DNA of 64,000 nucleotides from Pseudomonadota bacterium (GCA_023391095.1 JAEWBN010000022.1:1-64000), one strand, 5' to 3'. Shown: positions 16,388 to 25,720, numbered from the stretch's first letter. The notes: generated by a model from the sequence alone, not told the origin. Made by a program: numbers and translations.

Positions 16388-18469
16388 ATGACCAAGGCCA
16401 CGGCCCCCATCGCAAAGCGCGTGTCGCATTCCCATACCCACCACGATGTAAAGCGCGAAGACCCCTATGCCTGGTTGCGCGCCGACAACTGGCAGGAGGT
16501 GATGCAGAAGCCCGAGACTCTGGACCCTGAGATCCGTGCCTATCTCGACGCTGAAAACGCTTTCTACGAAGCCGAATTCGGTACCAAGACAGCCGACCTG
16601 CAGGACAAGATCTACAAGGAAATCCGCGGCCGCATCAAAGAGGACGACAGCGGCGTGCCATCGCCAGACGGTCCCTTCGCCTATAATTCCCGCATGCTCG
16701 AGGGCAAGCAGTATCCCTTGATCGTGCGCACCCCGCGTGAGGGCGGCGCCGAGGAAATTCTTCTCGATTGCAACGTCGAAGCAGGCGACGGCTATTTCGG
16801 TTTTGCCGGTGCCAGCCACGACCCGTCGCACAAGACCCTTGCCTGGGGGGCCGACCGCGCCGGCTCGGAATATTACGACATCGTGCTGCGCGATCTGGCG
16901 ACCGGAAGAGACAGCGAGGAAGTCATCCGCGAAACCGCGGGATCCTATGTCTGGAGCAACGATTCCCGCTCGATCTACTATACCGAGTATGACGACAACC
17001 ATCGGCCCTATCGAATCCGCCGCCACGACCTCGGCACGGATCAGGCCAATGATCCGGTCATTTACGAGGAAAAGGACCCGGGCTTCTTCGTCGGCGTCGG
17101 CAAGACCCTGTCCGACAAATTCATCATCATCGACGCCCATGACCACCAGACGTCGGAAGTCTGGCTTATCGACGCTGAAAAGGGCGACGAGCCACGCCTC
17201 GTGGCGCCGCGCGTCACCGACCGGGAATATGAGGTCGATGAGCGCGAGGGCGTTCTCTATATTCGCACCAATGCCGATGGCGCAGAGGACTACAAGATCG
17301 TCACGGCCCCTGCGGACAAACCCGCCGCAGAAAACTGGACTGATCTCGTGCCGCATCGCGAGGGCGTTCTGATCCTTGATGTGTCCCTGCTCAAGAACCA
17401 CCTGCTGCGCCTTGAGCGCGAGGACGGCCTGCCGCGAATCGTCGCTCGCGATCTGCGCACCGGCAAGGAAGAGGTCGTCGGCTTCAGGGAGGAAGCCTAT
17501 TCACTCGGCATGTCGACCGGCTATGAGTTCGACACGTCCGTGTTCCGGCTCACCTATTCCTCGCCGACCACGCCCAGCCAGGTTTATGACTTCGACCTCG
17601 AAACCGGCGCGCGCACCCTACTGAAAACTCAAGAAGTGCCCTCGGGTCACGATCCGGCCGACTACGAAACACGGCGCCTGTTTGCGACTGCCTCCGATGG
17701 CGAGACGGTGCCGGTGACGCTGCTTTATCGCAAGGGCCTCAAGCTCGACGGTGCCAATCCCACCCTGCTTTACGGCTATGGCGCCTATGGGATGTCCATG
17801 CCGGCGTCCTTCTCGGTTTCGGTGCTTTCGCTGGTCGATCGCGGCTTTGTCTATGCCATCGCCCATATCCGTGGCGGCATGGAGAAAGGCTATCGCTGGT
17901 ATCGCCAGGGCCGGCGCGAGCACAAGCCGAACACCTTCACCGACTTCATCGCCGCAGCCGAGATGCTCATTGCCGAAGGCTATACGCAAAAGGGCAAGAT
18001 CGTCGCCCAGGGCGGCTCGGCCGGCGGCATGCTGATGGGCGCCATTGCCAATCTGCGGCCCGACCTCTGGGGCGGCGTCATCGCTCAGGTGCCGTTTGTC
18101 GACGTGCTCAACACCATGCTCGACGACACCCTTCCTCTCACGCCGCCCGAATGGCCCGAATGGGGCAATCCCATCACGTCACGCGAGGATTATGAGCGCA
18201 TCGCCGCCTACGCACCCTATGAGGCCGTGAGCGCGCAGGACTATCCGCCCATCTTCGCGCTGGCGGGGCTCACCGATCCACGCGTCACCTATTGGGAACC
18301 GGCCAAGTGGGTCGCCAAGCTGCGGGCAACCGCGACCGGCGATGCACCGTTATATCTCAAGACCAATATGGGAGCGGGCCATGCTGGCGCTTCCGGGCGC
18401 TTTGACCGCCTCAAGGAGACCGCCCAGTGTTATGCCTTTGCCATAAAGTGCGTCGGATTGGACGGTTAG
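16388..18469 (+). CDS. ptrB: Oligopeptidase B-type serine peptidase (S9A)
   Basis: A 693-residue cytosolic prolyl-oligopeptidase-family peptidase. Oligopeptidase B cleaves short peptides after basic residues. The N-terminus shows the beta-propeller lead-in REDPYAWLRADNW; the C-terminal alpha/beta-hydrolase domain has catalytic Ser544 in QGGSAGGMLMGA, Asp in LTDPRVTYWEPAKW, and His665 in GAGHAGASGRF. GYGAYGMSMPASFS and YAIAHIRGGMEKGYRWY are typical of oligopeptidase B rather than prolyl endopeptidase. The ATG at 16388 is chosen because GGAG sits five bases upstream; the open frame to 16325 adds an atypical Cys/Ala-rich leader. It diverges from mrpA. Confidence 0.92.
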   Translation: MTKATAPIAKRVSHSHTHHDVKREDPYAWLRADNWQEVMQKPETLDPEIRAYLDAENAFYEAEFGTKTADLQDKIYKEIRGRIKEDDSGVPSPDGPFAYNSRMLEGKQYPLIVRTPREGGAEEILLDCNVEAGDGYFGFAGASHDPSHKTLAWGADRAGSEYYDIVLRDLATGRDSEEVIRETAGSYVWSNDSRSIYYTEYDDNHRPYRIRRHDLGTDQANDPVIYEEKDPGFFVGVGKTLSDKFIIIDAHDHQTSEVWLIDAEKGDEPRLVAPRVTDREYEVDEREGVLYIRTNADGAEDYKIVTAPADKPAAENWTDLVPHREGVLILDVSLLKNHLLRLEREDGLPRIVARDLRTGKEEVVGFREEAYSLGMSTGYEFDTSVFRLTYSSPTTPSQVYDFDLETGARTLLKTQEVPSGHDPADYETRRLFATASDGETVPVTLLYRKGLKLDGANPTLLYGYGAYGMSMPASFSVSVLSLVDRGFVYAIAHIRGGMEKGYRWYRQGRREHKPNTFTDFIAAAEMLIAEGYTQKGKIVAQGGSAGGMLMGAIANLRPDLWGGVIAQVPFVDVLNTMLDDTLPLTPPEWPEWGNPITSREDYERIAAYAPYEAVSAQDYPPIFALAGLTDPRVTYWEPAKWVAKLRATATGDAPLYLKTNMGAGHAGASGRFDRLKETAQCYAFAIKCVGLDG

Positions 18470-18567
18470 TTCTCCTGCAGACATTGTTGTGCCTTGTGCA
18501 CGACCCTATAAATCCAGGCGAATAGCCGGTTCTACCAGCGTCATTCCATTCCCGAACGGAGGCTACA

Positions 18568-19185
18568 ATGACCACCAAGTTTACCCTGCCCGAACTCCCC
18601 TACGCCTATGACGCGCTGGGCCCTTACATGTCGGCGGAAACCCTCGAATTCCACCACGACAAGCACCATCAGGCCTATGTCACCAATGGCGAAAAGCTGC
18701 TTGAGGGTTCGGGCCTGGAAATCCTGCCGCTCGAGGACATCGTCAAGGAAAGCTTCGGCAAGAATGCCGGCCTCTTCAACAATGCCGGCCAGCACTACAA
18801 CCACGTCCACTTCTGGAACTGGATGAAGCCCAATGGCGGCGGCAAGTCGCTTCCGGGTAAGCTTGCTGCAAAGGTCGATGAAGACCTCGGCGGCTTCGAC
18901 AAGTTCCGCGCCGATTTCATCCAGGCCGGCACCACCCAGTTCGGTTCAGGTTGGGCATGGCTCTCCCTCAATGCCAAGACCGGCAAGCTCGAAGTCACCA
19001 AGACCGCCAACGGGGAATCTCCGCTGGTCCATGGCGGCCACCCGCTGCTCGGCGTCGACGTTTGGGAACACTCCTACTACATCGACTACCGCAATGCGCG
19101 CCCCAAGTATCTTGAGGCCTGGTTCGACAATCTTGTGAACTGGGAACATGTTGAGCACATGTTCGAAGAGGCTTCCGCAAAGTAA
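18568..19185 (+). CDS. sodB: Fe/Mn superoxide dismutase
   Basis: A 205-residue superoxide dismutase that converts superoxide to oxygen and peroxide. The four metal ligands are visible: His29, His79 (in HYNHVHFW), Asp164 and His168 (in DVWEHSYY). Gln75 in NNAGQHYNH sits where iron-type enzymes place their outer-sphere glutamine, but rhizobial relatives are reported as Mn or cambialistic, so the metal is left open. No signal peptide is present, so it is cytosolic. GGAGG lies six bases before the ATG, and a strong terminator follows. Confidence 0.96.
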   Translation: MTTKFTLPELPYAYDALGPYMSAETLEFHHDKHHQAYVTNGEKLLEGSGLEILPLEDIVKESFGKNAGLFNNAGQHYNHVHFWNWMKPNGGGKSLPGKLAAKVDEDLGGFDKFRADFIQAGTTQFGSGWAWLSLNAKTGKLEVTKTANGESPLVHGGHPLLGVDVWEHSYYIDYRNARPKYLEAWFDNLVNWEHVEHMFEEASAK

Positions 19186-19214
19186 GCCCTGCGCGGTTTG
19201 AGAGCACCGACCGT

Positions 19215-19250
19215 AACCCGTCATCCTGCCAGGATGGCGGGTTTACCTTT
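19215..19250 (+). terminator. Rho-independent terminator of sodB
   Basis: A 13-bp stem (AACCCGTCATCCT pairing with AGGATGGCGGGTT, one G-T pair) with a GCC loop, followed by TTACCTTTTC. It lies 30 bp after the sodB stop. Confidence 0.88.
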
Positions 19251-19294
19251 TCTGCAAACTCCCTGAACAAAGGAACTCTGCGCTTCATTCCTGC

Positions 19295-19310
19295 TTAACC
19301 CCGTGTTAAC
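19295..19310 (+). promoter_or_regulatory. Perfect CtrA binding site
   Basis: TTAA-CCCCGTG-TTAAC is an exact match to the CtrA consensus TTAA-N7-TTAAC. It ends 26 bp before the start codon of the receiver-domain gene, a position that could overlap its promoter core. Confidence 0.75.
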
Positions 19311-19336
19311 GAAACGCTTACCACCGAGGGTTCGCC

Positions 19337-19885
19337 GTGAAGTCTAGAGGCAAAACCGTTGCCATACTGGCCGCCAATCCGGCCCTCAGCGCCATCCTGA
19401 CCATGGTGCTCGCCTCCGACTCGCGCCTGCGCGTTCGCCCGTTCGGCAGCGAGGCCGAACTCTTCGCCTATATGCGCATTGCTCCGCTCGACCTGCTTGT
19501 TGTGGATTTCGACCGCAGCGGTCGTCCGGCCTACGAGATGGTCGAGGCCATTCGGCTGGACCCGACCATGCTGTCGCGCGATCTGCCCGTCATCGCCATG
19601 ACCCGCGCCATTACGCCGCCCATGCGGGACCAGGCCATCAGCGCCGGGATCGATGAAGTGGTGCTCAAGCCTATGTCCCCCAGGCATCTGCTGCAACGCG
19701 TGCAGGCGCGGCTCCTCACGCGCAGCGTTGTGGGCTTGCTTGGAGGATATAGGGGTCCCGAGCGCCGAAACCGCGTGCCCCACCGGCAGGCGGAGGCTCA
19801 TCCCCATCGACGCGCGACCGACAACGTGGTGCCGCTTTTTCCCGACCGTCGGGCCGCACCACCCGAGTTTGAGCCGCGCGTCTGA
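19337..19885 (+). CDS. Receiver-like response regulator with tail
   Basis: A 182-residue protein. Residues 5-125 have a response-regulator receiver layout: VAILAANPALSAILTMVL as helix one, LLVVDFD with the phospho-acceptor aspartate position around residue 56-58, PVIAMTRA for strand 4, and VVLKPMSPRHLLQRV with the conserved lysine-proline. The acidic pair usually found after strand 1 is replaced by ANP, so phosphorylation is doubtful. The tail is basic and contains YRGPERR, a motif I recall in related Hyphomicrobiales proteins. It has no DNA-binding domain. The GTG at 19337 follows a perfect CtrA site, suggesting cell-cycle control. Confidence 0.75.
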   Translation: MKSRGKTVAILAANPALSAILTMVLASDSRLRVRPFGSEAELFAYMRIAPLDLLVVDFDRSGRPAYEMVEAIRLDPTMLSRDLPVIAMTRAITPPMRDQAISAGIDEVVLKPMSPRHLLQRVQARLLTRSVVGLLGGYRGPERRNRVPHRQAEAHPHRRATDNVVPLFPDRRAAPPEFEPRV

Positions 19886-19888
19886 CCT

Positions 19889-21229
19889 TTAGGCCTTAGC
19901 CGGTGGCGGCGCGGTTTTGTAGGTGGACGCATCCGTAGTGAAATGGGCCGTGCCCAATGCGTCGAGCTGTCTGCGCAGGATATTCACAAGCCGTCTGTCC
20001 GCCATTTCCGCGACGCCCGGAATCTTCTCGGCCAGCTTGTACATGCCCAGCCTCGTCGCCGTGACGACACCTGCCAGGCCGAAGCAGAGTTTGTCCTTGA
20101 AGTCGACGGTTACGCCCATCGACAGCGCCTTGTCCGGGTCGCTGTTGGCAAAGCTCTTGACGAAGAACACCTTCGAAAACCCAGTCTCGATGGTATTAAA
20201 CGCGCGGGAGAAGAGGCTTTTGTCGCGCGGCAGATAGGCTGCCAGCGTTGCTTCCATCAGAACGCCGCAGGTTTCATGGTCAAAGCCTGGGCGGATGGTG
20301 GACTGCCGGGCGACCAATAGTGTCGCGATCTCTTCCGGCGAGGTCCTGAGCAGGATTTCAGGCAGGCCCAGAAGGTGACAACGATAGCGGCTGAACTCCA
20401 CACGCGCCTTTTCGGCTGCCGTGAATTCTTTGCGGCCCGACTGTACAGCCGCCACAGCGAGACTGGTCGCGCCCATCAGCCCGGCCATCATCTGGTCCAC
20501 CTGCGGGATTGGAATGCCATAGACCGACACATCCCAGCGCCCTTTGCGCATGGCGTTAAAGCGGACCATTGAATGCATGAGGCGCACCATGGCCGCGGCC
20601 TTGAACCCTTCGCCATGCCGCTGCAAAGCGTTCGGCAAGACGGAGGTTGAAAAGAAGGTCGCTGTTTCGCGCACCCGGCGCGCCGCACCCTCGGTAGAAA
20701 GCGCGCCGGTCAGTGCCATGGGAAGCGCCGAGTAGCGATTGACGAAAGTGGCGATAAACGCTGCGCGCATGGAGAGCGGGCTCAAGACGGCTGTTCCAGC
20801 GCGTTCCAGCCGCGCGCCTTCTTCGACGAGGCTCATGTCGATCCAGTCGGGCACTTCTTCCATCGCCGCGATGAGCGCGCGCAACTCCTTGGGCGCATCC
20901 GGTACGCTCTCGATGCCGTGGTCGCAGGCCTCTGCGAGCATATCGACCAGTTTCTTGAACCCATATTCCGGCATCAGCGCCGCATAGGGGTCCGCAAGGC
21001 GATCACCCATGAAAGTGTATGCGCGCATCAGGTCGGCGATACCCGGCATGGCCAGCACGCGTTCGCGCAATTGGTCTTGTCCCGGCCCCAGATCATGGGG
21101 CTGACCCGGCTCGATCACGAGCCGCTCCGGAATGCAGTCGAAGTCGACATTACCGAAAATCGCCGGCGTGATCTCAGCCTGCGACCGTACCTGTTCCCAA
21201 ATCTGCTGATGTTCCAAGACTTCCCCCAA
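19889..21229 (-). CDS. Oxygenase MpaB/DUF2236-like protein
   Basis: A 446-residue, mainly helical protein. I place it with the MpaB/latex-clearing (DUF2236) family of haem-associated oxygenases on the basis of the motif set PLSMRAAFIATFVNRYSALPMALTGALS, a RRVRETATFF segment, and VRLMHSMVRFNAMRKGRWDV with the conserved histidine followed by an arginine. No signal peptide is seen. The substrate is unknown; the family includes rubber oxygenase and mycophenolic-acid oxygenase, but no specific reaction can be claimed. It is monocistronic and convergent with the receiver gene, 3 bp apart. Confidence 0.6.
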   Translation of the reverse strand: MGEVLEHQQIWEQVRSQAEITPAIFGNVDFDCIPERLVIEPGQPHDLGPGQDQLRERVLAMPGIADLMRAYTFMGDRLADPYAALMPEYGFKKLVDMLAEACDHGIESVPDAPKELRALIAAMEEVPDWIDMSLVEEGARLERAGTAVLSPLSMRAAFIATFVNRYSALPMALTGALSTEGAARRVRETATFFSTSVLPNALQRHGEGFKAAAMVRLMHSMVRFNAMRKGRWDVSVYGIPIPQVDQMMAGLMGATSLAVAAVQSGRKEFTAAEKARVEFSRYRCHLLGLPEILLRTSPEEIATLLVARQSTIRPGFDHETCGVLMEATLAAYLPRDKSLFSRAFNTIETGFSKVFFVKSFANSDPDKALSMGVTVDFKDKLCFGLAGVVTATRLGMYKLAEKIPGVAEMADRRLVNILRRQLDALGTAHFTTDASTYKTAPPPAKA

Positions 21230-21333
21230 AGCCGGCGCAGGGCAAAGCCGCGCTGCGCATGGAAAGCCTAACGAACAAACTGATAACTCATGTTTAATCT
21301 CTGGCGGCGCTGGATAATCCTGCCACCATCGAG

Positions 21334-21885
21334 TCAGCTTCGCTGCTGCGCCGCAGCCGTTGCTCTGTTCCAGAGGTCCTCGACGGTATCGGCAAACCCA
21401 ATCCGACGATCATGTGCCGGAACCGATGCAGCCAGCACATCGACGGCAAAGCCACGGATGGCTTCAAAAGCACGGTGACGGTTGAGCATCAGTACCGGCA
21501 GCTCAGGCGTCTGCGCCCAGGCCGAGAACATTGATGCGGCCGATGCGATCGAACCGGGAAGACCCACAATAACGTTGGCGCGCTGCCCCAGGACGGCGAG
21601 GCGCTCGGCACGGTCCTCAATGACGGTCATCGGCACGCCGGCGAGCGCCGGCGGCAGCACGATGCTGGCATCGGCAAGAATTTCCACGTCACCACCCGCC
21701 GTCCGCGCGGCCGTGATGAGGGGCACTGGAATGACGCCATCTTCCGCGACGCAAAGGAGCCTGCCGCCCTTACGCCCGAATATCCGGCCAGTCTCGCTCA
21801 TCAGGCTGGACCGCTCGGGATCGCCCGGCCCTTTGTCGGAGGCAAAGATCGCAACGGTCATCCCGCTCGACTGCGGCGCGGCCAT
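21334..21885 (-). CDS. Degenerate LOG-like (SLOG fold) protein
   Basis: A 183-residue Rossmann-like protein. Its order of elements matches the LOG/SLOG superfamily: VAIFASDKGPGDPERSSLM as strand 1 and loop, a GRLLCVAEDG strand, ITAARTAGGDVEIL where LOG proteins have the alanine-rich GG(E/D)V segment, and RAERLAVLGQRANVIVGLPGS where LOG enzymes have HERK and PGGxGTxxE. Both catalytic motifs are eroded (PGSIASAAS), so phosphoribohydrolase activity is unlikely and a nucleotide-sensing role is possible. It is translationally coupled (TGATG) to the upstream HerA-like ATPase gene. Family placement is my inference from motif order. Confidence 0.5.
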   Translation of the reverse strand: MAAPQSSGMTVAIFASDKGPGDPERSSLMSETGRIFGRKGGRLLCVAEDGVIPVPLITAARTAGGDVEILADASIVLPPALAGVPMTVIEDRAERLAVLGQRANVIVGLPGSIASAASMFSAWAQTPELPVLMLNRHRAFEAIRGFAVDVLAASVPAHDRRIGFADTVEDLWNRATAAAQQRS

Positions 21886-23408
21886 CAGCGGCGCCTCTTG
21901 ATGCTGCCGAAAATCCCACGCACCAGTTCGCGGCCCAGAGTATTAGCCACGGTGCGCGCAAAAGATGTGGTCGCAGCCTCGACAGGCGTCTGTCTTGTGC
22001 TACGGCGGGGCGCGGCCGCCTTTGCGGCGCGCTCGCGCTCCTTAGCCAGCCGTTCGGCCTCGGCGCGCTGCTGGGCCTCATACGACGCACGCTCGGCCTC
22101 GAGCTGATGGTCACGCGCCCGCTTCTGCAGCACTTCATACGCCGATTCCCGGTCAATCTCGGTATCGTAAAGGCCACCAACGGGCGAATTCGCAATGGTG
22201 GCATCGCGCTCGGCCGGCGAGATCGGCCCGACCTGGGCAGAAGGCGGGCGGATAAAAGTCCGACCCACCATCGAGGGCACGCCCTTGTCCTCCAGCACCG
22301 AAACCAGCGCTTCGCCGATCCCAAGCTGGGTGATTGCCTCTGCGGTCGAGAAGGCCGGATTGGGTCGGAACGTATCGGCTGCTACCTTTACCGCCTTCTG
22401 CTCGCGCGGCGTATAGGCGCGCAAGGCGTGCTGCACACGGTTGGCGAGCTGCGCCAGAATGCTTTCGGGAATATCAACCGGGTTCTGCGTCACGAAATAG
22501 ACGCCGACACCTTTGGAGCGGATGAGCTTAACCACCTGCTCCACCTTATCGATCAGCGCCTTTGGCGCGTCGTCGAACAGGAGGTGCGCTTCGTCAAAGA
22601 AGAAGACCAGCTTGGGCTTGTCCACGTCGCCAACTTCAGGGAGCTCTTCAAACAGCTCGGACAGCAGCCACAGCAGAAAAGTCGAATAGAGACGCGGCGA
22701 TTGCATCAGCTGGTCTGCGGCGAGGATCGAGATGAAGCCGCGCCCATCGGTGTCGGTGCGCATGAGGTCAGCAATCTCAAGCGCGCGCTCGCCGAAGAAA
22801 TGGTCCGCACCCTGCTGTTCCAGCACCAGCAGAGACCGCTGGATGGCTCCGATCGAAGCCGTCGTCACATTGCCATAGCGGCCGGAGATTTCCTTGGCGC
22901 GCCCCTGGATCTCGGTCAGCAGCGCCCGCAGGTCCTTGAGATCAAGCAGCAGCAGCCCTTCCTCGTCGGCCACGCGAAAGGCGATGTTGAGCACGCCTTC
23001 CTGGGTGTCGTTGAGGTCGAGAATGCGGCTCAGCAACACCGGCCCCATCTCGGAAATGGTGGCCCGTACCGGGTGACCCTGCTTGCCGAAGAGGTCCCAG
23101 AACATGGTGGGGTAGACATCGTCGCGGTAATCATCAAAGCCGATATCCTCGGCCCGCGCCGTCTGCCAGCCCTGCGCCATACCCATCTTCGACACGCCGG
23201 ACAGGTCGCCCTTGATATCGGCGGCAAAGACCGGGACACCAGCAGCAGAAAAGCCCTCGGCCAGCACCTGCAGGCTCACCGTCTTGCCGGTGCCGGTCGC
23301 GCCAGTGATCAGCCCGTGACGGTTGCCGTATTTGAGATTGAGATATTCAGGCCGGTCGCTCGTCCCGAGATAAATCTTGCCGTCCACGAGCATGTTGGTC
23401 CTCGTCAT
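21885..23408 (-). CDS. HerA-like ATPase, DUF853 family
   Basis: A 507-residue P-loop ATPase of the HerA/FtsK superfamily (DUF853). Walker A is GATGTGKT (about residues 36-43), Walker B is LVFFFDEAHLLFDDAPKAL, and a conserved motif GVGVYFVTQNPVDIPESILAQLANRVQHALRAYTPREQKAV follows. The C-terminus is a charged coiled-coil-like Glu/Arg/Ala segment (residues 430-480) ending in a basic tail. Related proteins are widespread in proteobacteria, mostly without assigned role. It overlaps the LOG-like gene by one base. Confidence 0.85.
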   Translation of the reverse strand: MTRTNMLVDGKIYLGTSDRPEYLNLKYGNRHGLITGATGTGKTVSLQVLAEGFSAAGVPVFAADIKGDLSGVSKMGMAQGWQTARAEDIGFDDYRDDVYPTMFWDLFGKQGHPVRATISEMGPVLLSRILDLNDTQEGVLNIAFRVADEEGLLLLDLKDLRALLTEIQGRAKEISGRYGNVTTASIGAIQRSLLVLEQQGADHFFGERALEIADLMRTDTDGRGFISILAADQLMQSPRLYSTFLLWLLSELFEELPEVGDVDKPKLVFFFDEAHLLFDDAPKALIDKVEQVVKLIRSKGVGVYFVTQNPVDIPESILAQLANRVQHALRAYTPREQKAVKVAADTFRPNPAFSTAEAITQLGIGEALVSVLEDKGVPSMVGRTFIRPPSAQVGPISPAERDATIANSPVGGLYDTEIDRESAYEVLQKRARDHQLEAERASYEAQQRAEAERLAKERERAAKAAAPRRSTRQTPVEAATTSFARTVANTLGRELVRGIFGSIKRRR

Positions 23409-23541
23409 ATCCTAGAGTCGGTCCGGTTATACCCAACAGGGCCCAGAGGGAACAGTGTGCGTGGAGCCAGCTGCACCCTCCCCATTCACCAATCCCGCTG
23501 CTTTCCCTCGCATCCGGACAAAAAACCCGCACAATGGCGCC

Positions 23542-24822
23542 ATGCCTCATTTCGCCCGCCGTCATGTCCTCGCTGGTCTTGTAGGCCTCGCCGCCGGGCT
23601 ACCAGGCCTTGCCCATGGACAGGCGGTCACGCTGGACCCTGCCAGCGATGCCAACCAGACCACTGCGCTGCAGCGCGCCCTGGATGCCGCTGCAGTCGAG
23701 AACGGGCGAATATCATTGCCTGCTGGACGCTTTCGCGTCTCAGACATTCAATTCCCTTCCAACCTTGTGCTCGAGGGTGTTCCCGGCGCGACCTGGCTTA
23801 TCGCGGATGGTCAGTCTGTCGGTGCGGTGTCGAGCCAGTCCAATCTGGTGCTGCGCCACATAGGCTTTGCCGGCAACAGCGGCGGCGACCCACTTCTCGC
23901 CGTCAGCACCAGCCAGAACATCACGCTTGAGCGCTGCCAGTTCCGTGAAAATCCCGGCGTCGGGCTCAATCTTTTTGCCAGCGCCGCCACCATTCGCGAC
24001 TGCGACTTCGCCGGGCATGGGGATGCCGCAATCCATTCGCTGGATTCCCTCGGCCTGCTTATCACCGGCAATCGCATCATCACCTGCGGCAATGCCGGCA
24101 TCCGCATCTGGCGCTCGGAGAGCGGCGCGGACGGCTCCATCGTCACCAATAATCGCATCTCCACCATCGATTGGCGCGGCGGCGGCAATGGCCAGAACGG
24201 CAATGGCATCAATGCGTACCTCGCCGACGAAGTCATCATCGCCGACAACCACATCGCCGATTGCGCTTTCTCGGCCGTGCGCCTCAACACGACGCGCAAC
24301 AGTGTGGTCAAAGGCAATCAGTGCCATCGCTCCGGCGAAGTGGCGATCTTTTCCGAATTTGCCTTTTCCGGCTCCATCATTGCCGACAACATCATTGACG
24401 GAGCCGCAGCAGGCATATCCATCACCAATATGGATGTCGGCGGTGCGCTCGCCGTATGCGCGGGCAATATCGTGCGCAACATCACTCCGGCCTCGCGCGT
24501 CAATCCAGACGCCACGCCCATCGGCATTTTCGCCGAAGCCGATACCGCCATTTCCGGCAATGTGATCGATACCGTCCCCGGCCCCGCAATTGTGGCCGGC
24601 TGGGGCCCCTATCTCCGCAACGTCGCCATTTCAGGCAACATGGTCACCGCGAGCCGGATCGGCATCGCCGTCTCCGTGGCTGATGGCGCGGGCCCCGTCA
24701 CCATCGGTGCCAACCAGATATCCGCCTCCGAACGGGACATTGTCGGCATGCTGTGGAGCGACATGGCCGAACCAGACCTCGCCGCCGCAGCCGACAACTA
24801 TCCGCACATCACCTTCCGCTAG
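23542..24822 (+). CDS. Tat-exported right-handed beta-helix protein (TIGR03808-like)
   Basis: A 426-residue secreted protein. The N-terminus HFARRHVLAGLVGLAAGLPG is a twin-arginine signal peptide with AHGQA as a likely cleavage site near residue 31. The rest is a parallel beta-helix made of repeated turns such as NRIITCGNAGIRIW, NHIADCAFSAVRLN and NIIDGAAAGISITN. It matches what I know of the TIGR03808 family (Tat-translocated repetitive protein, Hyphomicrobiales). The substrate is unknown; pectate-lyase-like folds often bind polysaccharides. ATG 23542 is chosen because it places the twin arginines at the N-terminus. It converges with the sugar kinase gene, overlapping 4 bp. Confidence 0.8.
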   Translation: MPHFARRHVLAGLVGLAAGLPGLAHGQAVTLDPASDANQTTALQRALDAAAVENGRISLPAGRFRVSDIQFPSNLVLEGVPGATWLIADGQSVGAVSSQSNLVLRHIGFAGNSGGDPLLAVSTSQNITLERCQFRENPGVGLNLFASAATIRDCDFAGHGDAAIHSLDSLGLLITGNRIITCGNAGIRIWRSESGADGSIVTNNRISTIDWRGGGNGQNGNGINAYLADEVIIADNHIADCAFSAVRLNTTRNSVVKGNQCHRSGEVAIFSEFAFSGSIIADNIIDGAAAGISITNMDVGGALAVCAGNIVRNITPASRVNPDATPIGIFAEADTAISGNVIDTVPGPAIVAGWGPYLRNVAISGNMVTASRIGIAVSVADGAGPVTIGANQISASERDIVGMLWSDMAEPDLAAAADNYPHITFR

Positions 24823-25718
24823 GCAAGCAGCGCCTCGACTGCATCTCGCCTGGGCGCACCCAGCCGTCCGCCGAACACCGTGCATTTGATCGCCGCTGCT
24901 GCCGAGGCAAATCGCACTGCCTCGCGCACCGCTTTTCCCTCGGCAATGGCGAGGATGAAGGCCCCGTGGAACACGTCACCCGCCGCCAGCGTGTCGACGG
25001 CGACGACCTTGGGTGGCAACACATGCTGCAGCGCCCCGTCCTCGATCCAGTAGCAGCCCTTCTCGCCATCGGTCACGGCGCAGAGCCCAACAAACCGGCG
25101 GCTCAACTCCTCTACCGCTTTGGCGCAGTCATCCATGCCGGTGAGCGCCTGCGCAGCCGGAGCGGAGAACACGTTGTGCGTCGCAAGCTCAGCCAGCCGC
25201 GTCAGCACCTCCTCCGGTCCCACATCGCCATCGAGAACGGCAATCCTGCCCGCCTTCCGCGCCAGGGTCAGCGCCCGCTCCGCCCCTTCGGGCCAGCGCA
25301 CATCGACCTGCACCGCATCCGCCGAGGTGATGAGCGCCTCATTCAGCCACCCCGCATCGCTCCCCAGCCCCTTGTCGTAATAGGGCACGATCAGGCGCTC
25401 GCCCTCGGCGTCGATGATGACAGCACAAACCGGCGTGGCCACTCCAGGCACCCGACGTACATGGCTGCAATCGACACCCTCCGCCTTTACGTCTGCAAGG
25501 AAGCGGTCGCCCATGGCGTCGTCGCCGATACGCGCGATGAGGCTCGCCTTGCCACCCAGCCTTGCGGCCGCACAGGCTGCGCTCGTCGCCATGCCATGCG
25601 CGGCCTGCACCATGGCATTGGGCAGCACCTTGCCCGGCCGGGCGGGCAGCCGCTCAACCGAGAAGATCATGTCCACCGTGGCGGCGCCCAGAAAGACCAG
25701 ATGGGCTTGCATTCCCAT
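24819..25718 (-). CDS. PfkB-family sugar kinase
   Basis: A 299-residue ribokinase/PfkB kinase. The N-terminus LVFLGAATVDMIFSVERLP and the C-terminal signature DTLAAGDVFHGAFILA, with the catalytic base Asp near residue 242, are intact. VTDGEKGCYW is the usual ATP-site strand. The substrate is not evident; ribose, fructose, ketohexose and nucleosides are all possible. It starts 2 bp after the asparaginase stop codon on the same strand, so the two form an operon. Confidence 0.88.
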   Translation of the reverse strand: MGMQAHLVFLGAATVDMIFSVERLPARPGKVLPNAMVQAAHGMATSAACAAARLGGKASLIARIGDDAMGDRFLADVKAEGVDCSHVRRVPGVATPVCAVIIDAEGERLIVPYYDKGLGSDAGWLNEALITSADAVQVDVRWPEGAERALTLARKAGRIAVLDGDVGPEEVLTRLAELATHNVFSAPAAQALTGMDDCAKAVEELSRRFVGLCAVTDGEKGCYWIEDGALQHVLPPKVVAVDTLAAGDVFHGAFILAIAEGKAVREAVRFASAAAAIKCTVFGGRLGAPRRDAVEALLA

Positions 25719-25720
25719 GG

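Noticed and set aside
22107..23930. 607-codon open frame on the plus strand
   Set aside because: Antisense to the HerA-like ATPase, whose Walker motifs are intact; the translation is His/Arg/Gln-rich without a family.
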